Part shown: piece after piece, positions 33,833 through 42,494 of the stretch
Layout of the letters: each line of letters opens with the position of its first letter
Numbering within the stretch: the stretch's first letter is position 1
DNA from: Thalassobaculum fulvum
GTDB taxonomy: Bacteria; Pseudomonadota; Alphaproteobacteria; Thalassobaculales; Thalassobaculaceae
NCBI RefSeq assembly: GCF_014652915.1
Contig: NZ_BMZS01000012.1
Coordinates: 65,231 to 128,419 of the forward strand
Direction of reading: 5' to 3'
DNA: 63,189 nucleotides
The notes under the pieces: generated by a model
Seen by the model: only the letters and a program-made list of their open reading frames with translations
What the model was told of the DNA's origin: nothing
The model's database searches: none
Position numbers and translations under genes: made by a program

Positions 33833-34690
33833 ATGCCGCAGCTCGACAGCGATCTGCTGCGAACCTTCCTGGCGATCGTCGAGGCCGGAAGCGTCTCGGG
33901 CGGTGCCGGGGCGATCGGGCGGTCGCAGTCGGCGACCAGCCTGCAGGTCAAGCAGCTCGAGGGCATCGTCGGCCGGCCCTTGTTTCGCCGGCACGGCCGG
34001 GGGGTCACGTTGACCGCGGCCGGCGAGCATCTGGTCCCGACCGCGCGCCGGGTGACAACGGCTCTCGACTCGGCGCTGGCCGACCTGCGGGGCGACGGCC
34101 TGCGCGGGCGCGTGCGGCTGGGCATCCCCGACGACCACGGCGGGTCGGTGCTGACCCGGATCGTCGCCGGTTTCGGGGCACGCCACCCGGATGTCGAGCT
34201 GCAGGTGCATTGCGCGCTGGGGGCCGGCTTCGACGCGGCCCTGCGCTCGGGGGCGCTGGACATCGCCGTCTTCGAGGTCGCAGTGCCGGCCGCGGACGAG
34301 GAGGTCCTGAGGGAGGGTGTCCTGGGCTGGTTGTGCAGTCCCGAGCACGACCTGGACTCGGCCGAGGTCCTGCCCGTCGCGCTGTTCGACCGCGACTGCT
34401 GGTGGCGGGACCGTGCCCTGTCCGACCTGGAGGCGGCCGGGCGCCGGTATCGGGTGGTCTTCATGAGCGAGAGTGCCGCCGGCGTCCGGGCTGCCGTGCA
34501 CGCCGGCGCCGCCGCTGCACTGCTCGACCGCGAACACCCGGCGGACGGCCTTGTGCCGCTGACCGGCATGGGGGCCCGGCACAGATCCTACCTGGTACTG
34601 CGCAGCTCGGTGGCGGCGACGGGGGCCGTCTGCGATGCCGTGCGCGAGGCCATCCGCATCGCCTTCGGCGGTTCCGTGCGGCCGGCCTGA
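33833..34690 (+). CDS. LysR-family transcriptional regulator
   Basis: A 285-residue LTTR. The winged HTH is at residues 5-60 (LLRTFLAIVEAGSVSGGAGAI, then SQSATSLQVKQLEGIVGRPLF), followed by a periplasmic-binding-like effector domain. It is divergent from the permease at 33737 with a palindrome between, so the permease is its probable target; the effector is unknown. It ends 15 bp from the convergent enoyl-CoA hydratase. Confidence 0.92.
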   Translation: MPQLDSDLLRTFLAIVEAGSVSGGAGAIGRSQSATSLQVKQLEGIVGRPLFRRHGRGVTLTAAGEHLVPTARRVTTALDSALADLRGDGLRGRVRLGIPDDHGGSVLTRIVAGFGARHPDVELQVHCALGAGFDAALRSGALDIAVFEVAVPAADEEVLREGVLGWLCSPEHDLDSAEVLPVALFDRDCWWRDRALSDLEAAGRRYRVVFMSESAAGVRAAVHAGAAAALLDREHPADGLVPLTGMGARHRSYLVLRSSVAATGAVCDAVREAIRIAFGGSVRPA

Positions 34691-34705
34691 TCCTCGACGA
34701 CCGGC

Positions 34706-35533
34706 CTACAGCCCCTCGGCGGGGCCGGGGTACCAGGCCGGCGGGCGCTTCTCCAGGAAGCTCGCCAGGCCCTCGACCGCCTCGTCGGTCTGGCGTTTGG
34801 CCGAGTGCTCGACGATCAGCGCCTCGAAGTGCTCGTCGCTCAGCATCAGGCCGGCCTCGACCAGGGCGCGGCGCTTGGTCTGGGCGGTGGCGTCCGGGGC
34901 GGACATCAGCAGGGCGTCGATCACCGGCGCCGCCGCCGCGTCGAGCCGGCCTTCCGGGCAGACCTGGTGGACCAGTCCCATCGCCTGGGCCTCGGCGGCG
35001 CCGAAGCGCTCGCAGGTGAGGCCGTAGCGGCGAACGTTGCGGACGCCGATCGCGGCGTTCAGGTGCGGCACGATGATCCCGGCCATCACGCCCCAGCGGG
35101 CCTCGGTGATCGCGAAGATCGCGTCGTCGCTGGCGATCACCACGTCGGCCGCGGCGACGATGCCGGTGCCGCCGCCGAAGCAGCCGCCGTGGACCAGCGC
35201 CACGGTCGGCTTGGGGAACTCGGTCAGGCCGCGGATCGCCGAGGCGGTGCGGCGCGACACCACCACGTTCTCCTCCGGCGACAGCCTGCCGATCTCCTTC
35301 AGCCAGCCGAGGTCGGCGCCGGCCTGGAAGTGCCGGCCGTTGCCGCGGATCGTCACCACCCGCACGGCGTCGTCGTCGCCGAGCCGGCCGAACGCCTCCA
35401 GCAGCCCACCGATCACGTCGCCGTTGTAGGCGTTGTTACGCTCCGGTCGGTTCAGGGTCACGGTCGCTACCCCGCGGCGGTCGACCCCACACAGCACCGT
35501 GCCGTTTCCGTAGCTCTCGCTCACGTCCCTCAT
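34706..35533 (-). CDS. Enoyl-CoA hydratase/isomerase family protein
   Basis: A 275-residue crotonase-fold protein. The CoA-site loop HFQAGADLGWLKE and the oxyanion-hole VHGGCFGGGTGIVAAADVVIAS are clear; EARWGVMAGIIVPHL follows. The exact reaction is uncertain; the sequence resembles methylglutaconyl-CoA or isohexenylglutaconyl-CoA hydratase-type members. The ATG overlaps the stop of the esterase gene upstream as ATGA, so they form an operon. Confidence 0.87.
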   Translation of the reverse strand: MRDVSESYGNGTVLCGVDRRGVATVTLNRPERNNAYNGDVIGGLLEAFGRLGDDDAVRVVTIRGNGRHFQAGADLGWLKEIGRLSPEENVVVSRRTASAIRGLTEFPKPTVALVHGGCFGGGTGIVAAADVVIASDDAIFAITEARWGVMAGIIVPHLNAAIGVRNVRRYGLTCERFGAAEAQAMGLVHQVCPEGRLDAAAAPVIDALLMSAPDATAQTKRRALVEAGLMLSDEHFEALIVEHSAKRQTDEAVEGLASFLEKRPPAWYPGPAEGL

Positions 35534-36498
35534 CCTCGCAAAGTCGCCGACAGCTTGCCGGCCAGGTCCTCGATCATCCGCTGCGCCTTCGGCACCGTCC
35601 GGGTCAGGGTCATGAAGCCGTGCACCACGCCCTCGTACACGGTCAGCGACCCGGGCACGCCGGCGGCGCGGAGCCTGGCGTCGAACCGGACGGCGTCGTC
35701 CCGCAGCACGTCCAGCCCGGCGGCGGCGACGAAGCTCGGCGGGAACCCCGTGACGTCGGCGCGCATCGGCACCACGCGCGGGTCCGCGAGATCCTCCGGG
35801 CCCCGGACGTAGTGCTCGAAGAACGTCTGCATCTCGGCGGTCGACAGGCCCCACTGGCCCGCGCCGAACGCCCGGTAGGATTCGGTCTCGAAGTCGTCCC
35901 CGGTCACCGGGTAGATCAGCCCGAGCGCCGACACCGGCGAGCGGGCCCGGTCGCGCAGGTGCAGTTCGGCGCCGATCGCGATGTTGGCGCCGGCGCTGTC
36001 GCCGGCCATCGCGATGCGGGTCGGGTCCACGCCCCAGTCGGCGCCGTGCGCGGCGATGTGCTCGACCACCGCCGCAACCTCGGTGACGGCAGACGGGAAC
36101 TTGTGCTCGGGGGCCAGCGCGTAGTCGACGGCCGCGACCACGCAATTCGCGGCGTTCGCCAGGACGTGCATGCCGCGGGCGTGGGTCTCCAGCGAGCCGA
36201 CCACCCAGCCGCCGCCGTGCAGGTAGACGATGACCGGCAGCGGCCCGTCGGCCGACGGGTACAGCAGCCGCACCGGAACCGGGCGGGTCGGGCCGGGGAC
36301 CGCGGTCTCCTCGATGCGCGCCAGCGCCGGGCGATCCTGGTTCCACCAGGCCCGGTCCACCTCCATGCGGTGCCGGGCCTGATCCGGCGTCATCCGCGAA
36401 CGGTCGGCGGGCAGGTCGTGCTCGCGCGCGATCTCGGCCATGCGCGCCAGGGCGAGTTGCATGTCCGGGTCGACCCACGGTTCGGCGTCGCTGGCCAT
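35530..36498 (-). CDS. Alpha/beta-hydrolase, hormone-sensitive-lipase family
   Basis: A 322-residue carboxylesterase with the HSL signature HGGGW (94-98) and nucleophile motif GDSAG (166-170, Ser168); Asp in AAGLDVLRDDA and His in VVHGFM complete the triad. Such enzymes cleave short-chain esters or act in catabolic routes. ATG 36498 is chosen over upstream starts because the conserved sequence begins there. It is the first gene of a pair with the enoyl-CoA hydratase. Confidence 0.9.
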   Translation of the reverse strand: MASDAEPWVDPDMQLALARMAEIAREHDLPADRSRMTPDQARHRMEVDRAWWNQDRPALARIEETAVPGPTRPVPVRLLYPSADGPLPVIVYLHGGGWVVGSLETHARGMHVLANAANCVVAAVDYALAPEHKFPSAVTEVAAVVEHIAAHGADWGVDPTRIAMAGDSAGANIAIGAELHLRDRARSPVSALGLIYPVTGDDFETESYRAFGAGQWGLSTAEMQTFFEHYVRGPEDLADPRVVPMRADVTGFPPSFVAAAGLDVLRDDAVRFDARLRAAGVPGSLTVYEGVVHGFMTLTRTVPKAQRMIEDLAGKLSATLRG

Positions 36499-36677
36499 GT
36501 TCGGTCCCTTGATTTCGTCTGAGGCGTCCTCCCGGACGGGCGACGGCGGCCATGGTCGGCGGTTTCGGCGCGCCCGGCAAGCCCGCGCGCGATGTCGCGA
36601 GCCGTTCGCGGATCGGGGGAAACGGCCGAGTCGAAGTGCTATGTTTCCGAGCCTCTCCACACCTAGAGGGGTACACC

Positions 36678-37490
36678 ATGTCTACAGCAGTCCTGAAGAC
36701 GACCTCGGACCCGCTCGGCGGGCTCCTGGACTACGGCCGGCTGGTCCGCGGAATCCTCCGGAACTACAACGAGGCGGTGGTCGGCTTGCTCGAACGCGAC
36801 GGCTTCCGGCTGGACATCCATTCGGACCTGCGGGTCTGGCGCGGCATCATGCAAACCGCATCCGGCACCGACGGCATCAACCCGACCTTCGACCCGGACC
36901 GTAGCGGCGAGCCGGAGGACGCGTACGTCCTGCACGTCCACGACCGCGACGGGCGGACCGCCGCCATGATGTGCGGCCGCTACATCGAGACCGACGACTA
37001 CCACGACTATGTCCGACGGGGCCTGCTGTGGTCGCCGGCATCGGCTGCGCGGCCGGTCGAGACCCTGCTCCACGAGCCGGGGCCGTCGGGCCGGCTCAGC
37101 CACTGCGGCGGGCTGTGGGTCGACCCGGTGCACCGGGGCATCGGCCTGTCGTGGCTGATCCCGCGGCTGAACCACGCGGTCGCGGCATACCGGTGGGGCG
37201 TCGACGGCATCGTCGGCGTGGTGTTCGACCGGCTGCTGTCGAAGGGGGTTCCGACCGCCAACTACGGCGTCCCGGACGTGCGGCTGTGCGTCGACGGCTG
37301 GTTCTGGCCGACGGGCAAGCGCGAGCGGATCTACCAGACCTTCACGCCGGCCGACTTCCTAATCAAACGCACTTGGGACGACCTTGAGCAGATTCGGGCG
37401 GGTGGCGACAAGAAGATGCGAGACTTCGCGCCGATTGCTCGAAAGCGGAATGATAAAGCGCCGGTAGACGATCTCGCGACCGTGCCATAA
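36678..37490 (+). CDS. Uncharacterised protein with GNAT-like core
   Basis: A 270-residue protein I cannot assign firmly. Residues around 140-185 (GGLWVDPVHRGIGLSWLIPRLNHAVA) have the VxPxxRGxGLxxxL pattern of a GNAT acetyl-CoA loop, so it may be an acyltransferase; the rest is novel to me. AGAGGGG sits 7 bp ahead of ATG 36678. Its last 132 bp overlap the 3' end of a convergent PAS gene, so one of the two C-termini is probably weakly constrained. It shares the locus with two minus-strand genes, a PAS protein and another unknown. Confidence 0.65.
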   Translation: MSTAVLKTTSDPLGGLLDYGRLVRGILRNYNEAVVGLLERDGFRLDIHSDLRVWRGIMQTASGTDGINPTFDPDRSGEPEDAYVLHVHDRDGRTAAMMCGRYIETDDYHDYVRRGLLWSPASAARPVETLLHEPGPSGRLSHCGGLWVDPVHRGIGLSWLIPRLNHAVAAYRWGVDGIVGVVFDRLLSKGVPTANYGVPDVRLCVDGWFWPTGKRERIYQTFTPADFLIKRTWDDLEQIRAGGDKKMRDFAPIARKRNDKAPVDDLATVP

Positions 37491-37898
37491 CAGCTCGACC
37501 TGGGAGAGCGTGGCTACCCGATTCGTCTTGACGAACGAGTAGTCACGCTCGGCCAGCCGGCGGACCAGCGACCATTCGGCATCGCGCAGCCGGCGTCCCG
37601 AGTACTCCTGGCCGTCGTGGATGGCGATGCGGTTGCCGTACTGGACGAACCGGTACTCCGACGGGGTGTCCGGCGTGCAGTCGACCAGATGCGTCGACCC
37701 CAGGATGTCGAGATTGATGAGGATGTTGGAGTCGACCTCGTCGACCGAGGGAGGGGCCCGGCGCGCGCCCAGGCGCAGCGCCGACGAGAGCTTGACGAAG
37801 GAGTTGTCGACGCCGACCACGAAATCGTCGGACCGGCCGAAGCGGGTCAGCGCCCGACCGCCGGAATCCGAGTTCTCGATCTTCGCCTCTCCCCACAT
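37359..37898 (-). CDS. Small PAS-domain protein (divergent PAS_5-like)
   Basis: A 179-residue protein resembling the PAS protein at 7671-8180: STHLVDCTPDTPSEYRFVQYGNRIAIHDGQEYSG in the core and RRFIIPLSSNRREVSHLLVATRP at the end, matching the LPLSSDGE...MLLG motif. It has no output domain. The C-terminal motif shows that the frame is real to its stop, which lies 132 bp inside the convergent GNAT-like gene. A further unknown gene precedes it by 6 bp on the same strand. Confidence 0.68.
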   Translation of the reverse strand: MWGEAKIENSDSGGRALTRFGRSDDFVVGVDNSFVKLSSALRLGARRAPPSVDEVDSNILINLDILGSTHLVDCTPDTPSEYRFVQYGNRIAIHDGQEYSGRRLRDAEWSLVRRLAERDYSFVKTNRVATLSQVELLWHGREIVYRRFIIPLSSNRREVSHLLVATRPNLLKVVPSAFD

Positions 37899-37904
37899 CG
37901 CTGA

Positions 37905-38321
37905 CTACCAGCCGGCGATGCGCAGGAGGCGGATGGCACGGTCGGCCGTACGAACCGGCAGGACGATGAACTGCAGGCCGCCGCCCAGGTCTTCCAGCAC
38001 CGAGAAGTGCAGGGCCATCGGCCGGTCGACCTCGCCGAGGCTGGCGTGGATCTTCTTGGCGATCTCGATGTGGTAGTAGGCGTTGTCGAAGGCCTCGACC
38101 AGTTCCGGCTCGTTGGTCAGCTCGCCGCTTTCCTCGTTGAACAGGAAACAGCGCGCCCCGCAGATGGTCTCGTTGGCGAGGATGCCGGCGGGGTCGGTCT
38201 TCGACTGCTCCAGCCATTCCAGCGTGGCGCTCTTCAGCGCCAGGTCCAGGTCCAGGAAGGACACGTGCCGGATGATGAAACCGGGAGCCGGGACGATATA
38301 TGCGGCGCGTGCGATGCCCAT
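37905..38321 (-). CDS. Hypothetical protein, operon partner of PAS protein
   Basis: A 138-residue soluble protein of no recognised family. It is acidic, with two Cys in ETICGARCFLFNEESGEL and hydrophobic strands such as LHFSVLEDLGGGLQFIVLPVRTADRAIRLL. No signal or membrane segment. I start at ATG 38321 (CGGAAA ahead) rather than 38348. The 6-bp gap to the PAS gene suggests a shared transcript and function. Confidence 0.6.
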   Translation of the reverse strand: MGIARAAYIVPAPGFIIRHVSFLDLDLALKSATLEWLEQSKTDPAGILANETICGARCFLFNEESGELTNEPELVEAFDNAYYHIEIAKKIHASLGEVDRPMALHFSVLEDLGGGLQFIVLPVRTADRAIRLLRIAGW

Positions 38322-38475
38322 GACGGTTTCCGATCGTCGCAATTTCACGACTACATCATTCGCCGCCGACGAACGTCAAGCGTGTGCCGGTCCGGCGTTG
38401 GCGCGAGTCTACGACGGTGACGGTTTCCAAGAAGTTACCGCCAGGGCGTGCGCGGACTGGCTGTAGGGCGGCAGT

Positions 38476-40035
38476 CTACCAGCCCGACCGGTCCGGCGCG
38501 ACGTGAGTCGGGCCGCCCGGGGTCACCAGGCTCCAGCCGGTCAGCGTGCGGTCGGCGTGCGCCATCCGCCAGGACAGCATGCGGCCGGCGTAGTCGGCCC
38601 GGATCGACGCGTAGTCCGGATCCTGTGCCCGGTTCTCCAGCTCGCCGGGGTCGCGCCTCAGGTCGAACAGCAGCGGCGGCAGGCCGGTGAAGTGCACGTA
38701 CTTGAAGTCGCGGTCGCGCAGCACCGCCAACTGGGCGGTGTCGACCGTCAGGCCCAGCCGGTCCTCGATGTCGGTCGAGCCGATCTCGCGGAAGTCGTAT
38801 TCCCAGTGGACGGCGTCCCGCCAGGTCGAGGGCGTGCCGCCCTGCAGGAACGGCATCAGCGATCGCCCGTCCATCGCCGGGGGAACCGCGGCACCGACGG
38901 CCTCCAGGACGGTCGGCGTCAGGTCCACGGCCTCGGTGAACGCCTCGACCACCCTTCCGGGCGTCGGGGTGCCGCCGGCCGGCTTGACGATCAGCGGAAT
39001 GTGGTAGGCGGCATCGAAATAGCCGCATTTGCCGAGCAGCCGGTGGTCGCCCAGCATTTCGCCATGGTCGCTGGTCACCACGATCATCGTGCGGTCGTAG
39101 CGCCCGGTCCGCTTCAGGAAGCCGACGGCGCGGCCGACCTGGGCGTCGACCTCGGCGATCATGCCGTAGTAGGTGGCGCGCATGGTGGCGACCGCCTCGT
39201 CCGACATGTCGGCGCCGAGTCCCGGAGCTTCGTAGACGTAGCTCGACAGCCGGATCCGGCCCAGCTCCCAGGCGAGGTACGGGTGCTGAGCCGCCTCGGC
39301 CTCGCGGCTGGCGGCCCGGACCGGGCGCGGTGTCGCTGCCGGGTCGATCAGCGTGTTGTACGGCGCCGGCACCACGAAGGGCGGGTGCGGGCGGATCTGG
39401 CTGACGTGCAGGAAGGTCGGGCCGGCGGCGCCGTCGCGGGCCGACAGATGCTCGATCATCCGATCGGTCAGGAACGCCGTCTCGGTGGAATCGGCGTCGA
39501 ATGCCGGCGGCTCGCGGTGCGGGCCGGCGGGCGGGCGGCCGCTGCCGCGCGGCCGGAACACGTCGTGGACGCCCGAGCCGAGGTCGACGCCGCGCGCCGC
39601 AAGCCATTCGCGCCACAGCGGGCTCGGCTCGGCCATGTCGGTATGGACGGCGAAGCCCGGCGCGATTCCCTCGTAGGTCCGCAGCCGGGGATCGTCGGCC
39701 GGCACGCCGCGCGGATCGATCGACTGGTCGGTGTAGCCGAACAGCAGCGGGTCGTAGCCGACCGCCCGGGCCTCGGTCGCGACCGTCGCGTGGCGGGCAT
39801 CCAGCGGCGTGCCGTTGCGGCACACCCGGTGGTTCATCTGGTACAGCCCGGTCAGCAGGCTGGCCCGCGCCGGCGAGCACGGGGCGCAGTTGGCGTAGTG
39901 GTTGCGGAACAGCACGCCGTCGGCGGCCAGGGCGTCGAGGTTCGGCGTGCGCACGCACGGATGCCCGACGGCCGCCAGCGAGTCCCCGCGGAACTGGTCG
40001 AGGGTGATCAGCAGGATGTCGGGGCGGGACGACAT
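38476..40035 (-). CDS. Sulfatase-family hydrolase
   Basis: A 519-residue alkaline-phosphatase-superfamily enzyme. The formylglycine motif C-S-P-A-R is at residues 53-57, flanked by the metal site LITLDQFRGD and by ASLLTGLY. Other metal ligands are in VVTSDHGEMLGDH. It may be an arylsulfatase, a phosphonate monoester hydrolase or choline-sulfatase-like; an anaerobic or aerobic FGly-generating enzyme is not in the window. No signal peptide is seen, so it acts in the cytoplasm. A hairpin separates it from the TRAP binding protein upstream. Confidence 0.9.
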   Translation of the reverse strand: MSSRPDILLITLDQFRGDSLAAVGHPCVRTPNLDALAADGVLFRNHYANCAPCSPARASLLTGLYQMNHRVCRNGTPLDARHATVATEARAVGYDPLLFGYTDQSIDPRGVPADDPRLRTYEGIAPGFAVHTDMAEPSPLWREWLAARGVDLGSGVHDVFRPRGSGRPPAGPHREPPAFDADSTETAFLTDRMIEHLSARDGAAGPTFLHVSQIRPHPPFVVPAPYNTLIDPAATPRPVRAASREAEAAQHPYLAWELGRIRLSSYVYEAPGLGADMSDEAVATMRATYYGMIAEVDAQVGRAVGFLKRTGRYDRTMIVVTSDHGEMLGDHRLLGKCGYFDAAYHIPLIVKPAGGTPTPGRVVEAFTEAVDLTPTVLEAVGAAVPPAMDGRSLMPFLQGGTPSTWRDAVHWEYDFREIGSTDIEDRLGLTVDTAQLAVLRDRDFKYVHFTGLPPLLFDLRRDPGELENRAQDPDYASIRADYAGRMLSWRMAHADRTLTGWSLVTPGGPTHVAPDRSGW

Positions 40036-40068
40036 GGCGTGACGGTCTCGGACGGTTGCTGAAACGCG

Positions 40069-40094
40069 GCGGGCCGGCCCGAGGGCCGGCCCGC
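40069..40094 (-). terminator. 12-bp-stem GC-rich hairpin after the TRAP binding protein gene
   Basis: GCGGGCCGGCCC-GA-GGGCCGGCCCGC is a perfect palindrome 28 bp downstream of the dctP-type stop and 34 bp upstream of the sulfatase start. Only a short T run (GTTTC) follows, so termination may be partial. It marks the end of the highly expressed binding-protein transcript. Confidence 0.65.
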
Positions 40095-40122
40095 TCGACC
40101 CCAGTCTATACGATAGTCCGCG

Positions 40123-41097
40123 TTACATCTTCTTGAAGCGCTCGACGACGGCCTTGCCGGCGGCCCCAGCCTTTTCCAGCCACTCGCTGGTCATGGTGTC
40201 GCCGATCTTCTTGAAGTCGGCGGCCAGCGCGGCGCTCGGCGGTTCGACGGTCATGCCGTTGGCCTTGAGCTGCTCCTTGTACCAGTTGGCCAGCTCCTCG
40301 GACTTCGCCCAGCCGGCCTTCTCGGCGTCGGCGGCGGCCTTCATCACCACGTCCTGGGTCGCCTTGTCGAGGCCGTCCCAGGCCGCCTTGTTGACGATGA
40401 TCATGTTCTTCGGCAGCCAGGCGTTGGTGTCGTACCAGAACTTGGTGAACTCCCAGAGCTTGCTGTCGTAGCCGGTCGAGCCGGAGGAGATCATCGACTC
40501 GGCGACGCCGGTGGAGAACGCCTGGCTGATCTCGGCGGCCTCGATCTTGGTCGGGATCGCGCCCATCAGCTCGGCGAGCCGGGCAGTCGCCTGGTTGTAG
40601 GCGCGGAACTTCACGCCCTTCATGTCGGCGGCGGATTCGATCGGCTTCTTGGTGTACAGGCCCTGCGGCGGCCAGGCGACGGCGTACAGCAGCTTGACGC
40701 CCTTCGAGTCGAGCAGCGCGTTGAGCTCCGGCTTGCTCGCCTCGTACAGCTTCTTGGCGTCGTCGTAGGAGGTCGCCAGGAACGGCAGGCCGTCGATCTC
40801 GAACAGCGGGTCCTCGTTGCCGAGCGCCGAGATCAGCCGCTCGCCGATCTGCGCCTGGCCGGTGCGGACCGCGCGGAAGATCTCGCCGCCCTTGAACAGC
40901 GAGCCGCCCGGATGGGTGACGATCTCGAGCTTGCCGCCGGTGCCGGCCTTCACCGCGGCGGCGAATGCCGCGGCGGTCTCGGAATGGAAGTTGGTCGCCG
41001 GGTAGGCGAGAGGCATGTCCCACTTCTCGGCGAGCGCCGAGGTGGCCCAGCCGAGGGCCAGCACGCCGGCCGCGGCCGTGGTGATGATACGCTTCAT
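40123..41097 (-). CDS. TRAP transporter solute-binding protein (DctP-type)
   Basis: A 324-residue periplasmic protein. The N-terminus is a signal peptide (MKRIITTAAAGVLALGWATSALA) with cleavage expected after Ala23. DctP-family features include MKGVKFRAYN with the conserved carboxylate-binding Arg, then ARLAELMGAIPTKI and FSTGVAESMISSG. It captures an organic acid-type ligand for a TRAP permease. No Q/M genes adjoin; those at 28310-30142 are a possible partner. GGGGAG precedes the ATG. It is divergent from the carbamoylase gene. Confidence 0.93.
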   Translation of the reverse strand: MKRIITTAAAGVLALGWATSALAEKWDMPLAYPATNFHSETAAAFAAAVKAGTGGKLEIVTHPGGSLFKGGEIFRAVRTGQAQIGERLISALGNEDPLFEIDGLPFLATSYDDAKKLYEASKPELNALLDSKGVKLLYAVAWPPQGLYTKKPIESAADMKGVKFRAYNQATARLAELMGAIPTKIEAAEISQAFSTGVAESMISSGSTGYDSKLWEFTKFWYDTNAWLPKNMIIVNKAAWDGLDKATQDVVMKAAADAEKAGWAKSEELANWYKEQLKANGMTVEPPSAALAADFKKIGDTMTSEWLEKAGAAGKAVVERFKKM

Positions 41098-41258
41098 GAA
41101 GCTCCCCTTTCGCAGTCCTCGCCGGAACCATGCGGCCCGGCCGCCGATAGCATGCGAGCGTTTCATTCGATGGCAAGCGCCTTCGAAGCGTCGGCTGAGG
41201 GGTGACGCCGCGGCTGCCGGGCTCTAGGCTCGCGCGGAATCGTCTTCGGAGGACCGAC

Positions 41259-42494
41259 ATGCCTGCCATCAATCCCGACCGCCTGCTTGCCGACCTGAAG
41301 GAGCTGCGCTCGATCGGCGCGGTCGAGACCGGTGTGGTCCGGCCGGCGCTGAGCGAGAAGGACATGGAGGCGCGCCGCTGGCTCGCCAAGAAGTTCGAGG
41401 CGGCCGGCCTGAGCGCCAGCATCGACGGCGTCGGCAACGTCTACGGCCGCTCGCCCAAGCCGGGGCCGGCGCTGCTGATCGGCTCGCACTCCGACACGCA
41501 GCCGCGCGGCGGCTGGCTCGACGGCGCGCTCGGCGTGATCTACGGCCTGGAGATCGCCCGCGCCATGGCCGAGGACCCGGCGACCGCCGGCCTCGCGGTC
41601 GACGTGGTGTCCTGGCAGGACGAGGAGGGGACCTACATGTCCTGCCTCGGCAGCCGCTCGTGGTGCGACACCCTGGATCCCGAGGCCGAGAAGGCCGCCC
41701 GCAACGGCTCGGCCGGGATGTCGCTGACCGAGGCGATCGCCAAGGCCGGGCTGACCGACGTGCCGCGCCAGACCATCGAGAAGGACCGCTACCTCGGATA
41801 CCTGGAGGCCCATATCGAGCAGGGCGCCTACCTCGAGGAGGGCGGGCTGAACATCGGCGTGGTCACCGGCATCGTCGCGATCCGGGCCATGCGGTTCCGG
41901 TTCCACGGCGAGCAGAACCACGCCGGCACCACCACGATGAAGCGCCGCAAGGACGCCGCCACCGCGCTGTTCGAGGTCGCCCACCGGATCAACCAGGAGT
42001 TCCCGAAGGTCGCCGGCGAGCGCACCGTTTGGACCATGGGCCGGCTGTCGGTGCAGCCGGGCGCGCCGTCGATCGTGCCGGGCTATGCCGAGCTCGACCT
42101 GCAGTTCCGCGACACCGACGAGAGCATCCTCGACAAGTTCGAGGCGCTGGCCGCCGAGATCGCCAACGACGTCGGCAAGGGCAAGGTCCGGGTCGAGGTC
42201 GAGCGCTCGCGCACGCCGGTCAAGGCGTCGTTCATGGATGCCGGCTTCCAGAAGCACATCGCCGGCGCCGCCGAGGCGACCGCGCCGGGCAAGTGGCAGA
42301 GCATGCCGAGTGCCGCCGGTCACGACCCGATGGTGATCTGCGAGAAGCTGCCCTGCGCCATGCTGTTCATCCCGTCGATCGGCGGCATCAGCCACGATTT
42401 CGCCGAGGACAGCCACGAGAGCGACATCGTGCTGGGCTGCCGGGTGCTGGCCGACGCCGCCGCCTCGATCCTGCAGGAACGGAGGAACGCGTGA
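41259..42494 (+). CDS. M20-family carbamoylase/hydantoinase-type amidohydrolase
   Basis: A 411-residue zinc hydrolase of the N-carbamoyl-L-amino acid hydrolase/allantoate amidohydrolase family. Zinc motifs are IGSHSDTQPRGGWLDGALGV and WQDEEGTYMSCLGSR; the substrate-binding segment has GEQNHAGTTTMKRRKDA and the C-terminus has SAAGHDPMVI. GGAGG before ATG 41259 fixes the start. It overlaps the next gene (GTGA) and its neighbour on the other strand is a TRAP binding protein, so uptake and hydrolysis of a ureido acid is a reasonable guess. Confidence 0.88.
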   Translation: MPAINPDRLLADLKELRSIGAVETGVVRPALSEKDMEARRWLAKKFEAAGLSASIDGVGNVYGRSPKPGPALLIGSHSDTQPRGGWLDGALGVIYGLEIARAMAEDPATAGLAVDVVSWQDEEGTYMSCLGSRSWCDTLDPEAEKAARNGSAGMSLTEAIAKAGLTDVPRQTIEKDRYLGYLEAHIEQGAYLEEGGLNIGVVTGIVAIRAMRFRFHGEQNHAGTTTMKRRKDAATALFEVAHRINQEFPKVAGERTVWTMGRLSVQPGAPSIVPGYAELDLQFRDTDESILDKFEALAAEIANDVGKGKVRVEVERSRTPVKASFMDAGFQKHIAGAAEATAPGKWQSMPSAAGHDPMVICEKLPCAMLFIPSIGGISHDFAEDSHESDIVLGCRVLADAAASILQERRNA

